Position numbers and translations under genes: made by a program. The notes under the pieces are model-generated. The model saw only the letters and a program-made list of their open reading frames with translations, did not search any database and was not told the DNA's origin. This document shows, piece after piece, positions 9,726-17,990 of a stretch of DNA of 64,000 nucleotides. Numbering within the stretch: the stretch's first letter is position 1; each line of letters begins with the position of its first letter. Origin of the DNA: Gammaproteobacteria bacterium (GTDB lineage Bacteria; Pseudomonadota; Gammaproteobacteria; SZUA-152); assembly GCA_021647705.1 (NCBI GenBank), contig JAKIUF010000015.1:18044-82043 (forward strand). The letters are read 5' to 3'.

Positions 9726-10274
9726 TTACTTGGCATCGGTACTGTTTAGCCCTGAAGTATCTGCTTCAATTTTTTCCAAGTCTTTGTTATGCATGCTTGC
9801 AAGCAGCAATTCTCCCTCGTTATCCACACGAAACAGGCCGTATTGTGCCGACTCATAATATTTCCCATGTCCTTCCTGAAAAAAATACGCATTGGTAGCA
9901 AACTTTACTTTTCCATTACGCACTCGATAGCGCATCAGGACATCATTATTTGACAGAGGTTTATTTTCGTAGAGACCTTTAAAGGTGCCAATGTTTTGTT
10001 CATTGACACTCACAATGACATACCCATCGGTTGCCTCTACTTTCTGGCGCCACCGTCTGGACTTATCAGCCTTAGGCAAGGCATCGTATACTGCCGTAGC
10101 GACACGGAAGTTCAATGCCATATAGTCACCTTGCATTAATGAACGCGGATCGACCGGTGCCAGTTCCAGATAGACAATTTTGCCTTTTGCCAGGTGATTT
10201 TCCTTGCCCGCAATGGACCAGTTCACAGCACCGAGAATGATGACCATGGCAACCAGAGCAATCTTGCTAGCCAT
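9726..10274 (-). CDS. GDYXXLXY-domain membrane-associated protein
   Basis: The product is 182 residues with one N-terminal hydrophobic segment (IALVAMVIILGAVNWSIA) and the family motif GDYMALNF about 50 residues in, matching the GDYXXLXY family. The rest is likely periplasmic. It is the last gene of a minus-strand operon and overlaps the upstream DUF4401 gene by eight bases. Members of this family are usually encoded beside DUF2157 and DUF4401 membrane proteins, as here. The biochemical role is unknown. Confidence 0.88.
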   Translation of the reverse strand: MASKIALVAMVIILGAVNWSIAGKENHLAKGKIVYLELAPVDPRSLMQGDYMALNFRVATAVYDALPKADKSRRWRQKVEATDGYVIVSVNEQNIGTFKGLYENKPLSNNDVLMRYRVRNGKVKFATNAYFFQEGHGKYYESAQYGLFRVDNEGELLLASMHNKDLEKIEADTSGLNSTDAK

Positions 10275-11337
10275 CTCCCACCTCCTCCTTAAACGGTAAT
10301 ATGTAGGGCAGTAACCAACGGATCATTAACAAAAGTAGACCAACGACAAGCAGCGTTTGCGATTTTGCCAATAAAGTGGTTTCCATTAGGTAATAATACG
10401 AGGAGATATAAAATAGCAGTGACGTTATCCCGAGCCCTTGAAGAACCCGGTTACTACCTGCATACCCCAATAGCATTATGACGATCCCAACGGTGATGCC
10501 CCAGACCTCAAGAGACACCGCGCAGATAATCAATGTGAAGCTTAGGGCCGTGATTGCAACACGGCTATTGAGTGTTTGCTGATAGCGTTGTAATAACTGC
10601 CAGGTCACATACAGCGTAACGATAGCGGCAAGCACCTCACCCATCCAGGGTTGGATCCACAATTCAGGCAGACTCTGGTCAGGTCGCCATCCAATGATGT
10701 TCGAGCTAAATAACATCGTCGCCTTTAAGGGGATTAATGCCAGGATCAGCCCATAACCCATGGCTCTCATTTTTTGCATATGTGCCACATAGCGGAATTC
10801 GTTGAGCCATAACCAGGCCGCAAGAAACATAATAATGCCGCTAACGATGTAGGATGCACCCATAGACGACAAAACCATGGAGAGCGCATAGGCCGCAACG
10901 GCAGATGAAAAAACACGATGCACAAAACTTGGAATAACAATAGCCAGAAAGGATTGCAATAAAGCCACTAAAATCCAGACAACAACACTCTCTCTATCAA
11001 CTATTTGGAATATCGAATAAATAATCAGGGCCTGCCCTGCTAAACTGATGGCCAGCGCAACATGTTCAAAGAACTCATTCTTTGGCATGCGTAATATGGC
11101 ATAAGCACCAGCGATCATTAGGCTCCCGATGACCACAGAAACGACATTATTTTCAAAAACAAAAACAAACCCTACACCCATAAACCCAAGTAAAAAAAGT
11201 GACGCAAGCCAACCAGAAAAAGCTAATAAGGTTTTGACATACCAGGGGGACTCCAAAGTGATTTGTTCCGGTGCTGGCCCCTCTACCAATCCGGCATCAC
11301 GTAAGGTCACCCAAAGCTTATCGTCACGTTGATTCAC
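10267..11337 (-). CDS. DUF4401-type polytopic membrane protein
   Basis: This is a highly hydrophobic protein of about 356 residues with roughly ten predicted transmembrane helices after a short cytoplasmic N terminus. I chose the GTG at 11337 (MNQRDDKLWVTL) because it overlaps the upstream DUF2157 stop as GTGA. An earlier GTG at 11370 would overlap that gene by 37 bases. The assignment to DUF4401 rests on its position between DUF2157 and GDYXXLXY genes and on its hydrophobic pattern. No catalytic motif is recognised. Confidence 0.8.
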   Translation of the reverse strand: MNQRDDKLWVTLRDAGLVEGPAPEQITLESPWYVKTLLAFSGWLASLFLLGFMGVGFVFVFENNVVSVVIGSLMIAGAYAILRMPKNEFFEHVALAISLAGQALIIYSIFQIVDRESVVVWILVALLQSFLAIVIPSFVHRVFSSAVAAYALSMVLSSMGASYIVSGIIMFLAAWLWLNEFRYVAHMQKMRAMGYGLILALIPLKATMLFSSNIIGWRPDQSLPELWIQPWMGEVLAAIVTLYVTWQLLQRYQQTLNSRVAITALSFTLIICAVSLEVWGITVGIVIMLLGYAGSNRVLQGLGITSLLFYISSYYYLMETTLLAKSQTLLVVGLLLLMIRWLLPYILPFKEEVGDG

Positions 11338-12305
11338 GAATGCCACTCTCGATGCACATTGCGAAGCCACATAGCAGCACCGGTGCCCAATCCAATAACC
11401 ACAAATGCAAGCAATAAAAATGCTCCCGCGCCCCCCCTCTCCAGCAAATGTTTACTCAGAAACATGACGACGACGATGATTCCGGACAAACAGCCTCCGG
11501 CAAGCATAAATAGATCAGGTTTTATTTTTTGATACGCGTAATACACAGCCCCCAGCCAGACGACCCAAACCAGACCAGAAATTGCGCTGCCAGCTTGATG
11601 CTCAAAAATGGCGGTCACACATAACCAGGTTATGGGAATACCGCTACCGGTGACCAACAGACGGGCTCCCCACCGTTCAGATAGCCAGTGCCATCGAATC
11701 GCGAGATACTCCCAGATAATCAGAATGACGGTGTTAAAGGCAAAAGTCAGCCATAACATGTTGGCCTCAGAACCAATCATCAGCCAGAGAGCGCCTCTAA
11801 AGGTCTGGTGATATAACACAATGGAAAGATTGATAAGGACAACCCACACGATCCATATCGCGGGAAAACGGCTGACGATGGCCCAGGGTAACATCAACAA
11901 TGCCCAGGTAAAGAACAACTGCCAGGTATCAGCACCGGTTTGGTAAGTCTGTCCGTATAAGGCCAATAACACACCTAAAAATACCGTGGCGACGAGGAGT
12001 GATACCTTGCCTATGGTCTTATTCTCACCTAGCTTCCAGTAACTACCGACGGCCAAGACAATAAGCACCTCCACCATACCGAACTTCGCAAAACGGTCAA
12101 TATCATCCCAGTTATAGGCAATAAAAAACAACGCCGAAAACGCCAGAGCGAGACCGCCAAGCCACAACAGGATGGCATCAAGAAATGCCCTCCAGTCATT
12201 TGGTACAGGGGTAATTTTTACCGTGGACAGAGCCGCGTCAATTTTATCTGCTGGAATTTTTCCATGCTCGATAAGATTAATGATCTGCTTGCGAAGTGTC
12301 GTCAT
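11334..12305 (-). CDS. DUF2157-domain membrane protein
   Basis: This 323-residue protein has a soluble N-terminal helical segment (MTTLRKQIINLIEHGKIPADKI) followed by an array of transmembrane helices starting near residue 45 (WLGGLALAFSALFFIAYNWDD), the typical DUF2157 layout. It is the first gene of the three-gene operon with DUF4401 and GDYXXLXY, joined by 4- and 8-base overlaps. The function of the trio is not established. Coupling suggests one membrane complex. No clear ribosome-binding site is visible before the ATG. Confidence 0.88.
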   Translation of the reverse strand: MTTLRKQIINLIEHGKIPADKIDAALSTVKITPVPNDWRAFLDAILLWLGGLALAFSALFFIAYNWDDIDRFAKFGMVEVLIVLAVGSYWKLGENKTIGKVSLLVATVFLGVLLALYGQTYQTGADTWQLFFTWALLMLPWAIVSRFPAIWIVWVVLINLSIVLYHQTFRGALWLMIGSEANMLWLTFAFNTVILIIWEYLAIRWHWLSERWGARLLVTGSGIPITWLCVTAIFEHQAGSAISGLVWVVWLGAVYYAYQKIKPDLFMLAGGCLSGIIVVVMFLSKHLLERGGAGAFLLLAFVVIGLGTGAAMWLRNVHREWHS

Positions 12306-12437
12306 GGTTTGATTGACGTATGTTGAATCTCAATTATTATATACCTGCAACAAGATACCTTAATCTGACACTAGGTCATTTGCGGCGATAAAGCTTAAGG
12401 CATGGTCAGATAGGCGAGGTCAGGTATTTTTTTATGA

Positions 12438-12461
12438 GAATAAAGCGACCGGGCTTTATTC
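12438..12461. repeat. Short perfect inverted repeat between amidase and DUF2157 genes
   Basis: Arms gaataaagc and gctttattc (9 bp) flank a six-base loop, downstream of the amidase gene stop. No T-run follows on the minus strand, so it is a weak terminator candidate at best. Confidence 0.4.
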
Positions 12462-12492
12462 CGCCATTTCAGATAACAGATTCCCCTTTACA

Positions 12493-13302
12493 TCACACCC
12501 TTTCCACTATCGCCAGCACTTCCTCTTCAAAGTCCGAAAAATTAACGTGTTTTCCTGGACATGATTTGGTGGTTTCTGGATCGTGGCGATGGAAGTTGAG
12601 TTTTGCTGTGCTAATCCCGGCGTACTTCATCAGAACTGCAGCAGCAAACATACCGTGGGATCGTGAAGATAAACCTCGTTCGTGAGAAAAATCCGCTGCA
12701 TTGTCAAAATTACCGAGCATTTCTATCCCATAGCGAGTGGAATTGTAAGAAACAGCGTGGACACCTCGGATCGACAGCGGGTTGAAGACCCAGATACCGT
12801 GATCATCTACAAATAAATGTGGACCGTGACGCCATCCGTTGTCGTTGATATAACCGTGACGCATGTTGAGCATATGCTGCTCAGTAAACCCATTAGGGCG
12901 AATCGAAAGGTTCGGGAAGCCGGTGTGGTGCATAGTGATACCTGTCGGACTCCAGGTGTAATGCTCATTTACCCGTACCCACTTCACATATTCAATAAAC
13001 TCTGCCCGGCTGAACCGCCTTCCAACGATTGGAAAGTTGTCGTTCTTCACCAGCCATTCTGGTGGTGTAAAATTATCGGGTACAGCGACGTCCAAAAATT
13101 CCGCCTGCGGTGCTTCAGTTACCGTGACTGGCTCTACGGTCTCTCCCGTAGCAATTGCCAAAAGCCTGTCTGCCACCCGCTTTGCATTTTCCTGTTGTTC
13201 CTCAACCGTCCAGCGGTTTTCAATAAACCAACGGTTCTTATAGGCGAGTTTTTTGAGCTCTTCTTTTATCGAATTTTCACGTTCAGATTGACTCTGGCCC
13301 AT
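12493..13302 (-). CDS. N-acetylmuramoyl-L-alanine amidase-like (amidase_2/PGRP fold) protein
   Basis: The 269-residue protein has an N-terminal helical region (~1-60) and a C-terminal amidase_2/PGRP-like domain. Putative zinc ligands are visible in GITMHHTG (~residues 125-132) and in LNFHRHDPETTKSCPG, where the distal histidine and cysteine of the family occur. This fold cleaves the lactyl-L-alanine bond of peptidoglycan. No signal peptide is visible, so it may act from within the cytoplasm, be released with phage-type lysis, or have another amide substrate. A degenerate copy of its middle part lies at 15112-15381. Confidence 0.75.
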   Translation of the reverse strand: MGQSQSERENSIKEELKKLAYKNRWFIENRWTVEEQQENAKRVADRLLAIATGETVEPVTVTEAPQAEFLDVAVPDNFTPPEWLVKNDNFPIVGRRFSRAEFIEYVKWVRVNEHYTWSPTGITMHHTGFPNLSIRPNGFTEQHMLNMRHGYINDNGWRHGPHLFVDDHGIWVFNPLSIRGVHAVSYNSTRYGIEMLGNFDNAADFSHERGLSSRSHGMFAAAVLMKYAGISTAKLNFHRHDPETTKSCPGKHVNFSDFEEEVLAIVERV

Positions 13303-13379
13303 ATTGATTACCTTAAGTTGTAGTGTTTACATCTTGGCAAAAGTCAGGGATATCAAAGGGGCATTGCTTGATATTTATT

Positions 13380-13570
13380 CCAACTAAGAAATAGAAATTA
13401 AATAACTCATACAATTGGCGCTCTACTTCAGCCCGCCCTCGCCCGTTCCTCAATCACAAAAACTCGGAATAGAGTGACTATTCCTGCACTTTTGTTCAAT
13501 CAGAACAAACCAATACGAACTCAATCAGAGCGCCACGTATACTAAGTTATTTAATTTCCACTTCTAAGTC
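13380..13570. repeat. MITE-like element with ~28-bp terminal inverted repeats
   Basis: The left end (13380-13409, ctaagaaatagaaattaaat...) and right end (13541-13570) are imperfect inverse copies of each other over about 28 bases. Between them lies the dispersed repeat also seen at 3329-3430. The right terminus supplies the last codons and stop codon of the neighbouring cold-shock-domain gene, as if the element had inserted at its 3' end. Confidence 0.65.
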
Positions 13571-13833
13571 ATAACCCCAATAAATTTAGTCCCGCCACCT
13601 TTGTTGTGGTTACCACCAGATCCCCGTCCGCCTTTATTTTCTCGAACAAGGGTTACCTTTTTAGCGATTAAGCCTTCCTTAACTGGATGACACTCAAACT
13701 CAACAGTTGTTCCAGCCTTTAAATACTGGCATCGAACAAGGTCTGATTTACGAATTAATATGTCTGGGCCTGATCCATTGTCAAGGAATCCGTATTCTTT
13801 ATCTTTGAGCCACTTTTTAACGACAGCTTGCAA
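13564..13833 (-). CDS. Divergent cold-shock-domain protein
   Basis: The 89-residue protein has an N-terminal cold-shock-like beta-barrel segment (VVKKWLKDKEYGFLDNG, then PDILIRKSDL), where the usual KGFGFI and DVFVH nucleic-acid motifs are altered. A glycine-rich tail (GGRGSGGNHNKGGG) follows, as in some RNA-binding proteins. The start is a TTG at 13831-13833, six bases after AGAGGTG. No in-frame ATG exists there. The C-terminal stop lies inside the terminal repeat of the element at 13380-13570. It is a likely single-stranded nucleic-acid binder (inference from fold). Confidence 0.75.
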   Translation of the reverse strand: MQAVVKKWLKDKEYGFLDNGSGPDILIRKSDLVRCQYLKAGTTVEFECHPVKEGLIAKKVTLVRENKGGRGSGGNHNKGGGTKFIGVMT

Positions 13834-13943
13834 TTTTCACCTCTAAAACTTATTAGCCTTTATTTCAATGTTGCAAGTATGCCCAATAGCAGCCACTTAC
13901 AAATAATTTTTAACTTCAGCATTAATAACACTTGTCAGAAACT

Positions 13944-14438
13944 TTATACTCGGCACTTTGCCGCCCTTAATAGCAATTTGTTTTCAATGGGTACATATTT
14001 TGATGCCGCTTTGATTAATGAGTTCGCTGTAAATTGAGGAACACCATAAACTTCTACCGGAACGCTGTAATCCGTTTGAATTTTTGTGACGAGCAAATCA
14101 AAATCGCCATCCCCGGAAGCTAACACCACTAAATCTGCTCCTTTCGCGTATTCCATAGCATCAATGGTTATCCCAACATCCCAATCGCATTTGGCAGAAC
14201 CATCAGATCTTTGTATATAGGGCTTTAGCTTCACCTCGAACCCTATCGCTCTAAGAATATTTTGAAATTGCCTTTGTTTTTCGTCACCCCGATCAGTGGT
14301 ATAGGCAATAGCTTTCATGACATTTCTATTTTTCGTCACTCCAGCCCAGAACGCGTTGTAATCAAAATTGCAATTGTGAGCTTGCTTTGTTGTATAGTAA
14401 ATATTCTGGACATCAACAAGTATAATAACTTTTTCCAT
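13944..14438 (-). CDS. NYN-domain (LabA-like PIN) protein
   Basis: This is a 164-residue NYN domain, a PIN-like nuclease fold. Conserved acidic positions are visible in LVDVQNIYY near the N terminus, WDVGITIDAM in the middle and ASGDGDFDLLV near residue 110, which together would form the metal-binding site of an RNase. I use the ATG at 14438 (MEKVIILVDVQN), where the fold begins, rather than the one at 14462. Its neighbours are two cold-shock-domain genes, suggesting a small RNA-handling cluster (inference). Confidence 0.85.
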   Translation of the reverse strand: MEKVIILVDVQNIYYTTKQAHNCNFDYNAFWAGVTKNRNVMKAIAYTTDRGDEKQRQFQNILRAIGFEVKLKPYIQRSDGSAKCDWDVGITIDAMEYAKGADLVVLASGDGDFDLLVTKIQTDYSVPVEVYGVPQFTANSLIKAASKYVPIENKLLLRAAKCRV

Positions 14439-14483
14439 CGATTCTCTAAATCCTAGTACCACGACTCATATGCCGAACCTCGG

Positions 14484-14564
14484 CGGTAAGCGGCAGACCA
14501 CAGCGATGAGAGGCTTGTGCTATTCAACACAAACGCACACCGCAAAGGGCCGTCCGCTTAACCT
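14484..14564. repeat. Inverted repeat between cspA and the NYN gene
   Basis: Arms ggtaagcggcagacc (14485-14499) and ggccgtccgcttaacc (14548-14563) are imperfect inverses enclosing about 50 bases. The polarity of the GTT and AAC ends is opposite to that of an integron attC site. It may form a structured RNA downstream of cspA. Its identity is unclear. Confidence 0.45.
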
Positions 14565-14606
14565 GTAATGTGCTGCTGCTTACGAAAACCGGTTTAATGA
14601 CTGGAG

Positions 14607-14813
14607 CTAGACTGCCACCACCTTATTAGCGCACGGCCCTTTTTGACCTTCCCCAACTTCATATTCCACTTTCTGACCATCACTCAGAGTTGCATAGCCA
14701 CCGCCAGCTTGGATTTCAGAATGATGAACAAACAGATCTGCACCACCATCATCGGGAGCAATGAAACCAAAACCTTTATCCGCGTTGAACCATTTTACTG
14801 TACCTGTACTCAT
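14607..14813 (-). CDS. cspA: CspA-family cold-shock protein
   Basis: The 68-residue protein is a canonical cold-shock domain with intact RNA-binding motifs, KGFGFI (RNP1) and DLFVHHSEI (RNP2), and the ending [10 protein letters not shown]. It acts as an RNA chaperone on single-stranded nucleic acids. AAGGA lies about nine bases before the ATG. It lies 48 bases after the small basic protein gene at 14862-15029 and is probably transcribed with it. The symbol denotes the family; the exact paralogue cannot be told. Confidence 0.93.
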   Translation of the reverse strand: MSTGTVKWFNADKGFGFIAPDDGGADLFVHHSEIQAGGGYATLSDGQKVEYEVGEGQKGPCANKVVAV

Positions 14814-14861
14814 GTCGTATTTTCCTTTGTGTATTTAATATTTGTTGACTTCGGTTGCTTT

Positions 14862-15029
14862 CTATGTATTGCCAGTTGTTGCCGCTTTATCATCATTTCC
14901 TGATGTAGGTTGAACATCCTGTGGCTTACTATCGTTTACCCCTGCTTTTTGCAAGCGCTTTTCTTCCTTTTTTTTCCTTTTCGCGATTTCCTTCTGGCGC
15001 TTTTCAAATGCGTAATTGGGTTTAGCCAC
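14862..15029 (-). CDS. Small basic charged protein upstream of cspA
   Basis: A 55-residue frame starts at a GTG (15027-15029) seven bases after AGAGGAG and ends in TAG. It begins MAKPNYAFEKRQKEIAKRKK and continues as a Lys/Glu-rich helix before a polar tail. Small proteins with this MAKPNY.FEKRQ opening are commonly encoded next to cold-shock genes in proteobacteria, from my knowledge of the family. The function is unknown. The strong ribosome-binding site and spacing to cspA support it as real. Confidence 0.75.
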   Translation of the reverse strand: MAKPNYAFEKRQKEIAKRKKKEEKRLQKAGVNDSKPQDVQPTSGNDDKAATTGNT

Positions 15030-15111
15030 TCGTATTCTCCTCTACATAATTCCAGGATTAGATCTGTAAGAATACAGCATTTTCCAACCGATTTCGCTCT
15101 ACATGGTACCG

Positions 15112-15381
15112 AAACCCATCAGAGGACGAATCGAAAGACACCGGAAAGCCGGTGTGGTGCATAGTAATAGCTGTCGAACTCCAGGTGTAATGCTCATTTA
15201 CCCGCACCCACTTCATCACATTTAATGAACTCTGCCCGGTCTAATTTCCTCCCAATGATTGGAAAATTGTCGTTCTTCACGCGCCATTCTGGTGGTAATA
15301 AATTCAGGCACAACGACTTCCAACAATTCCGCAGCGGCATCTCTCAGTCAGCGTGACTGGCTCTACTGTGTCTCCTGTAGC
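15112..15381 (-). pseudogene. Amidase gene relic
   Basis: This segment aligns with 12884-13151, the middle of the intact amidase gene. Shared blocks include gccggtgtggtgcatagt, ccaggtgtaatgctcattt, ttggaaaattgtcgttctt and gcgtgactggctctac. Small insertions and deletions break the reading frame and both gene ends are missing. It abuts an amylase relic on its right, giving a two-part fossil in a 675-bp gap (15030-15704) with no intact gene. Confidence 0.85.
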
Positions 15382-15385
15382 CCTT

Positions 15386-15545
15386 AAACCGCCCGCTGAC
15401 CCGCAACGTCGAGCCGTTGCGTACCGTCATGCCCTGCTGCGTCTGCTCGATGGAGAACAGGCAAAGCATATGCCCGCTCGCCGAGGGTACAGGATATGAT
15501 CCACCGCCCCCCATACGCGCAAGGTTTGTTCGGCATCGCTAATAA
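15386..15545 (-). pseudogene. Alpha-amylase 3'-end relic
   Basis: About 160 bp align with 27598-27775, the C-terminal coding end of the intact amylase gene. Shared blocks include gccgagccgttgcg versus gtcgagccgttgcg, gtcgtgccctgctgc versus gtcatgccctgctgc, ggagaacaggca, and aaggtttgttcggcatcg versus agggtttgttcggcatcg. Indels destroy the frame. The remaining part of the gap up to 15704 shows nothing recognisable. Confidence 0.8.
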
Positions 15546-15704
15546 TAATTGACGAACCCCATCAATTATATCTCAATATGGTTTTTATTGGTGCAATATC
15601 AAGCAATGTTCCCCCTTCTCATCATATAACAGGCACCGGGTGGTCATTCGCTTTGATAGATAGCGCCGGGACTTGCTGATGAGCGGACATTCAAGACTAA
15701 CGTA

Positions 15705-16484
15705 TTATTTGCTCGATTTTGATATGATTTCCTCTATGTCGTCATACCTATAAACCGTATCAAAACCACCATCATTATCTGTATCTACTTCAGCTGAAAC
15801 CATTTTTGTAGCTCCAAACTTCTGTATCTTGAGCGCCATTTTTGTTGTTGGGTCAATAAAGGTAATCGTATCAATTACACCAAATGTAAAGTCCATCCGG
15901 TAATCATTAAACCCATCATTGTTTGTGTCTGATTCCAACCAAATTATATTCCCTCGCCTAAATTTAGACTTGGTTTCAAATATCCCATTGAAATCTTCAT
16001 CTGATTTTGATGATTTAATTATCCCCTGGCGGTCAAATTTATAGATTAAATCAACTTCACCATCCAGGTTTCTATCGATTTCCGACGCAGATAATCGCCC
16101 ATCCATATATGTCCACTTTTCATCTAATTTTCCATCACTATTATAATCAACACCATCATTTGTGATAGGAGTGTTATAAAATACTGCCATAACAATTATG
16201 CCCAATATAAATCCAAATATTCCTGATGAAAAAGAACTGTTATTTTTCGGCGGATTTATTTCTACTTCATCAGGTTGTCTAGCATCCCATTCCTTTACAA
16301 TCTCATTGGCTGCATCATAATTAGATTTATCGACCATGACACGAGCAAAGCCGTTCGCTTGTAATTCACCAATACCACCTTGCAGGTACTCACCGTCTAT
16401 CCTTCCTGATATTCCCACCTGTTCGAGCAGGTTTAATATCATATGTGCTTCTATAGTATTCGATGCTTCATATACTAATTTCAT
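15705..16484 (-). CDS. DUF2007-domain protein with EF-hand-like calcium loops
   Basis: The 259-residue protein begins with a DUF2007-type domain (~1-70, MKLVYEASNTIEAHMILNLLE), a small alpha/beta domain usually called putative signal transducing protein. One transmembrane helix follows (~88-106, FSSGIFGFILGIIVMAVFY), then a region with five Asp-rich loops of DxNxDG type (DYNSDGKLDE, DRNLDGEVDL, DEDFNGIFET, DTNNDGFNDY, DTDNDGGFDT) resembling EF-hand or dockerin calcium sites. The C-terminal part is probably extracytoplasmic. The combination suggests a calcium-binding envelope protein (inference). It is AT-rich like the rest of the island. Confidence 0.75.
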   Translation of the reverse strand: MKLVYEASNTIEAHMILNLLEQVGISGRIDGEYLQGGIGELQANGFARVMVDKSNYDAANEIVKEWDARQPDEVEINPPKNNSSFSSGIFGFILGIIVMAVFYNTPITNDGVDYNSDGKLDEKWTYMDGRLSASEIDRNLDGEVDLIYKFDRQGIIKSSKSDEDFNGIFETKSKFRRGNIIWLESDTNNDGFNDYRMDFTFGVIDTITFIDPTTKMALKIQKFGATKMVSAEVDTDNDGGFDTVYRYDDIEEIISKSSK

Positions 16485-16600
16485 GAAATTTTACTCATAT
16501 AAATTGCGCACAATATCCTAAGTTACGGGTACCTATGTTTATTCATGTTCTGACTATATCATTTCAGCAGTTGAACATCCGCTTTCAATATTCTAGCGCA

Positions 16601-16670
16601 TAAAAAAAGGGGTTATCATATTAACTAATTTAGTTTATAAAGAGACAATATGATATTGGCCCCCTTTTTA
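16601..16670. terminator. Probable bidirectional terminator / inverted repeat
   Basis: Imperfect arms at 16601-16622 (aaaaaaaggggttatcatatt) and 16648-16670 (aatatgatattggccccctt) form a stem of about 20 bp, with a run of T after the stem on either strand. It lies between the GIY-YIG gene end (16906) and the DUF2007 gene. The rest of the 421-bp gap holds one copy of the 12-bp motif (16675-16686) and no gene. Confidence 0.55.
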
Positions 16671-16905
16671 TTTCTTTATTCCAATGATATTTTTGTGTGC
16701 CAATTTGACTACTTTCAGCGTGAAGGAGTCATTCCTACCCCCTACCCAGTTGTCTACATAGCAGCGTTAGCGGACCATGAAATTTTGTAGCTAAAATCTG
16801 TTTATTTACCGGTTGCAGACATTCAACGGTTGAATTGTGGGGCCGGAGCGAAGGTCTCACACGAATAATTTTTTAGACATTTTTGTCATTTAGTTGTTAA
16901 GCAGC

Positions 16906-17988
16906 TCAAGAGGGGTAATCAGCATATTCTCCCCTGTTATATGTTTCTCCGGCAATGACCTTTTTAACCTGTGTCTCGTTGAGCGCATTGACTTCAGATA
17001 CAATAGCTTCAACTGCCCAGCCAGATCTGGCTAGTTCTCGAATCTGGCTGACCTGGCCAACAGAAAGTGATTTAGGTCTTGCTTCAATAACTTTTGAATA
17101 GTGGCTATCGTCTTCCCAAAGCTTTGAGATGAATGGATTTGGTATACCTTTCCTAGGATGCTGGCGTATATATTCGTCAATAGCTGCATCTCGCTCTTTT
17201 GCAGATATTTTTACTCGTTTTATGATACCTAACTTGTGTAGATTTTTAAGTCCTTTGAAGCCGCCTGGAATCATATTCAAGCCATTTGCACCGCTTCCTA
17301 TCATATCGACAAATGTTTCTTCCCAGTTCATTGCATCTTCATATTCCATATTTATTTCAGACAATTGAGAGACAAATGCTACGCTATCTAATCCTAGATT
17401 ATCACGCCACGCTTGATAGAAAGTACGTCTACTACCATTATGAATCTCGCGCATGTGTTCACTCAGCCTTAGTAACCAGTTACGACCTGTGATCCCAACA
17501 TATGTATAGTTTTCGCTTTTATCTTCCTCGCGCTCAACGAGTTGTTTAACTGTGCCAATTCGAGGCATATTACGACATATCGAATGTACATAACATTGAT
17601 AGCCACTATTTGCATCACCCCAGCCTTTAAGGAGATACTGTAAGGGTAGTATTGTCTTCCATGACATATCCATCTCATGGTCATATATCATATGTAGCAA
17701 GAGCGGTGATGGTTCTGGCCTCTCTAAGGCTTGTGTATTGATTGCTCCTTCAATGACGTTGATACCTTGTGCTATATCTAGCGGTACTTTGACAAGCCTA
17801 CGTGTAGAAGACGCCACTTTACTTGTCTTCTTATTATGTTCTATCAGGCTGTCAACTAATCCATAAGTGTTTTTGTTATGCCTATTGATGTGATGCAAGC
17901 ACTCTTCCAGCCTCTTAACTGTAGGTAAGCTATAACCTGACGGCAGAAGAGAATGGCAATTCCTAATATCCAAGTATTTAGATTTCAT
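16906..17988 (-). CDS. GIY-YIG nuclease-like protein with C-terminal HTH-like segment
   Basis: The product has 360 residues. The N-terminal ~155 are helical and unrecognised. Residues ~161-245 resemble a GIY-YIG nuclease: YTYVGITGR in place of the GIY...YIG strand, an arginine in WLLRLSEHMRE, a glutamate in NWEETFVDMIG, and NMIPGG. The last ~55 residues (SLSVGQVSQIRELARSGWAVEAIV...) resemble the modular DNA-binding repeat found at the C terminus of homing endonucleases. It could cut or nick DNA at a specific site. The start codon lies three bases after the attC-like sequence at 17991-18065, as expected for the first gene of an integron-type cassette. Confidence 0.65.
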   Translation of the reverse strand: MKSKYLDIRNCHSLLPSGYSLPTVKRLEECLHHINRHNKNTYGLVDSLIEHNKKTSKVASSTRRLVKVPLDIAQGINVIEGAINTQALERPEPSPLLLHMIYDHEMDMSWKTILPLQYLLKGWGDANSGYQCYVHSICRNMPRIGTVKQLVEREEDKSENYTYVGITGRNWLLRLSEHMREIHNGSRRTFYQAWRDNLGLDSVAFVSQLSEINMEYEDAMNWEETFVDMIGSGANGLNMIPGGFKGLKNLHKLGIIKRVKISAKERDAAIDEYIRQHPRKGIPNPFISKLWEDDSHYSKVIEARPKSLSVGQVSQIRELARSGWAVEAIVSEVNALNETQVKKVIAGETYNRGEYADYPS

Positions 17989-17990
17989 GA

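Noticed and set aside
12817..13323. 168-codon plus-strand ORF opposite the amidase
   Set aside because: It is antisense to a gene with clear amidase motifs and has no recognisable features.
14484..14564. Integron attC site downstream of cspA
   Set aside because: The GTT and AAC box polarity is reversed (GTTRRRY-like end first), so it does not fit the attC structure.
16815..16900. Second attC site after the GIY-YIG gene (GCTTAAC...GTTGAAT)
   Set aside because: Outer boxes match the consensus loosely but the inner boxes do not pair; too weak.
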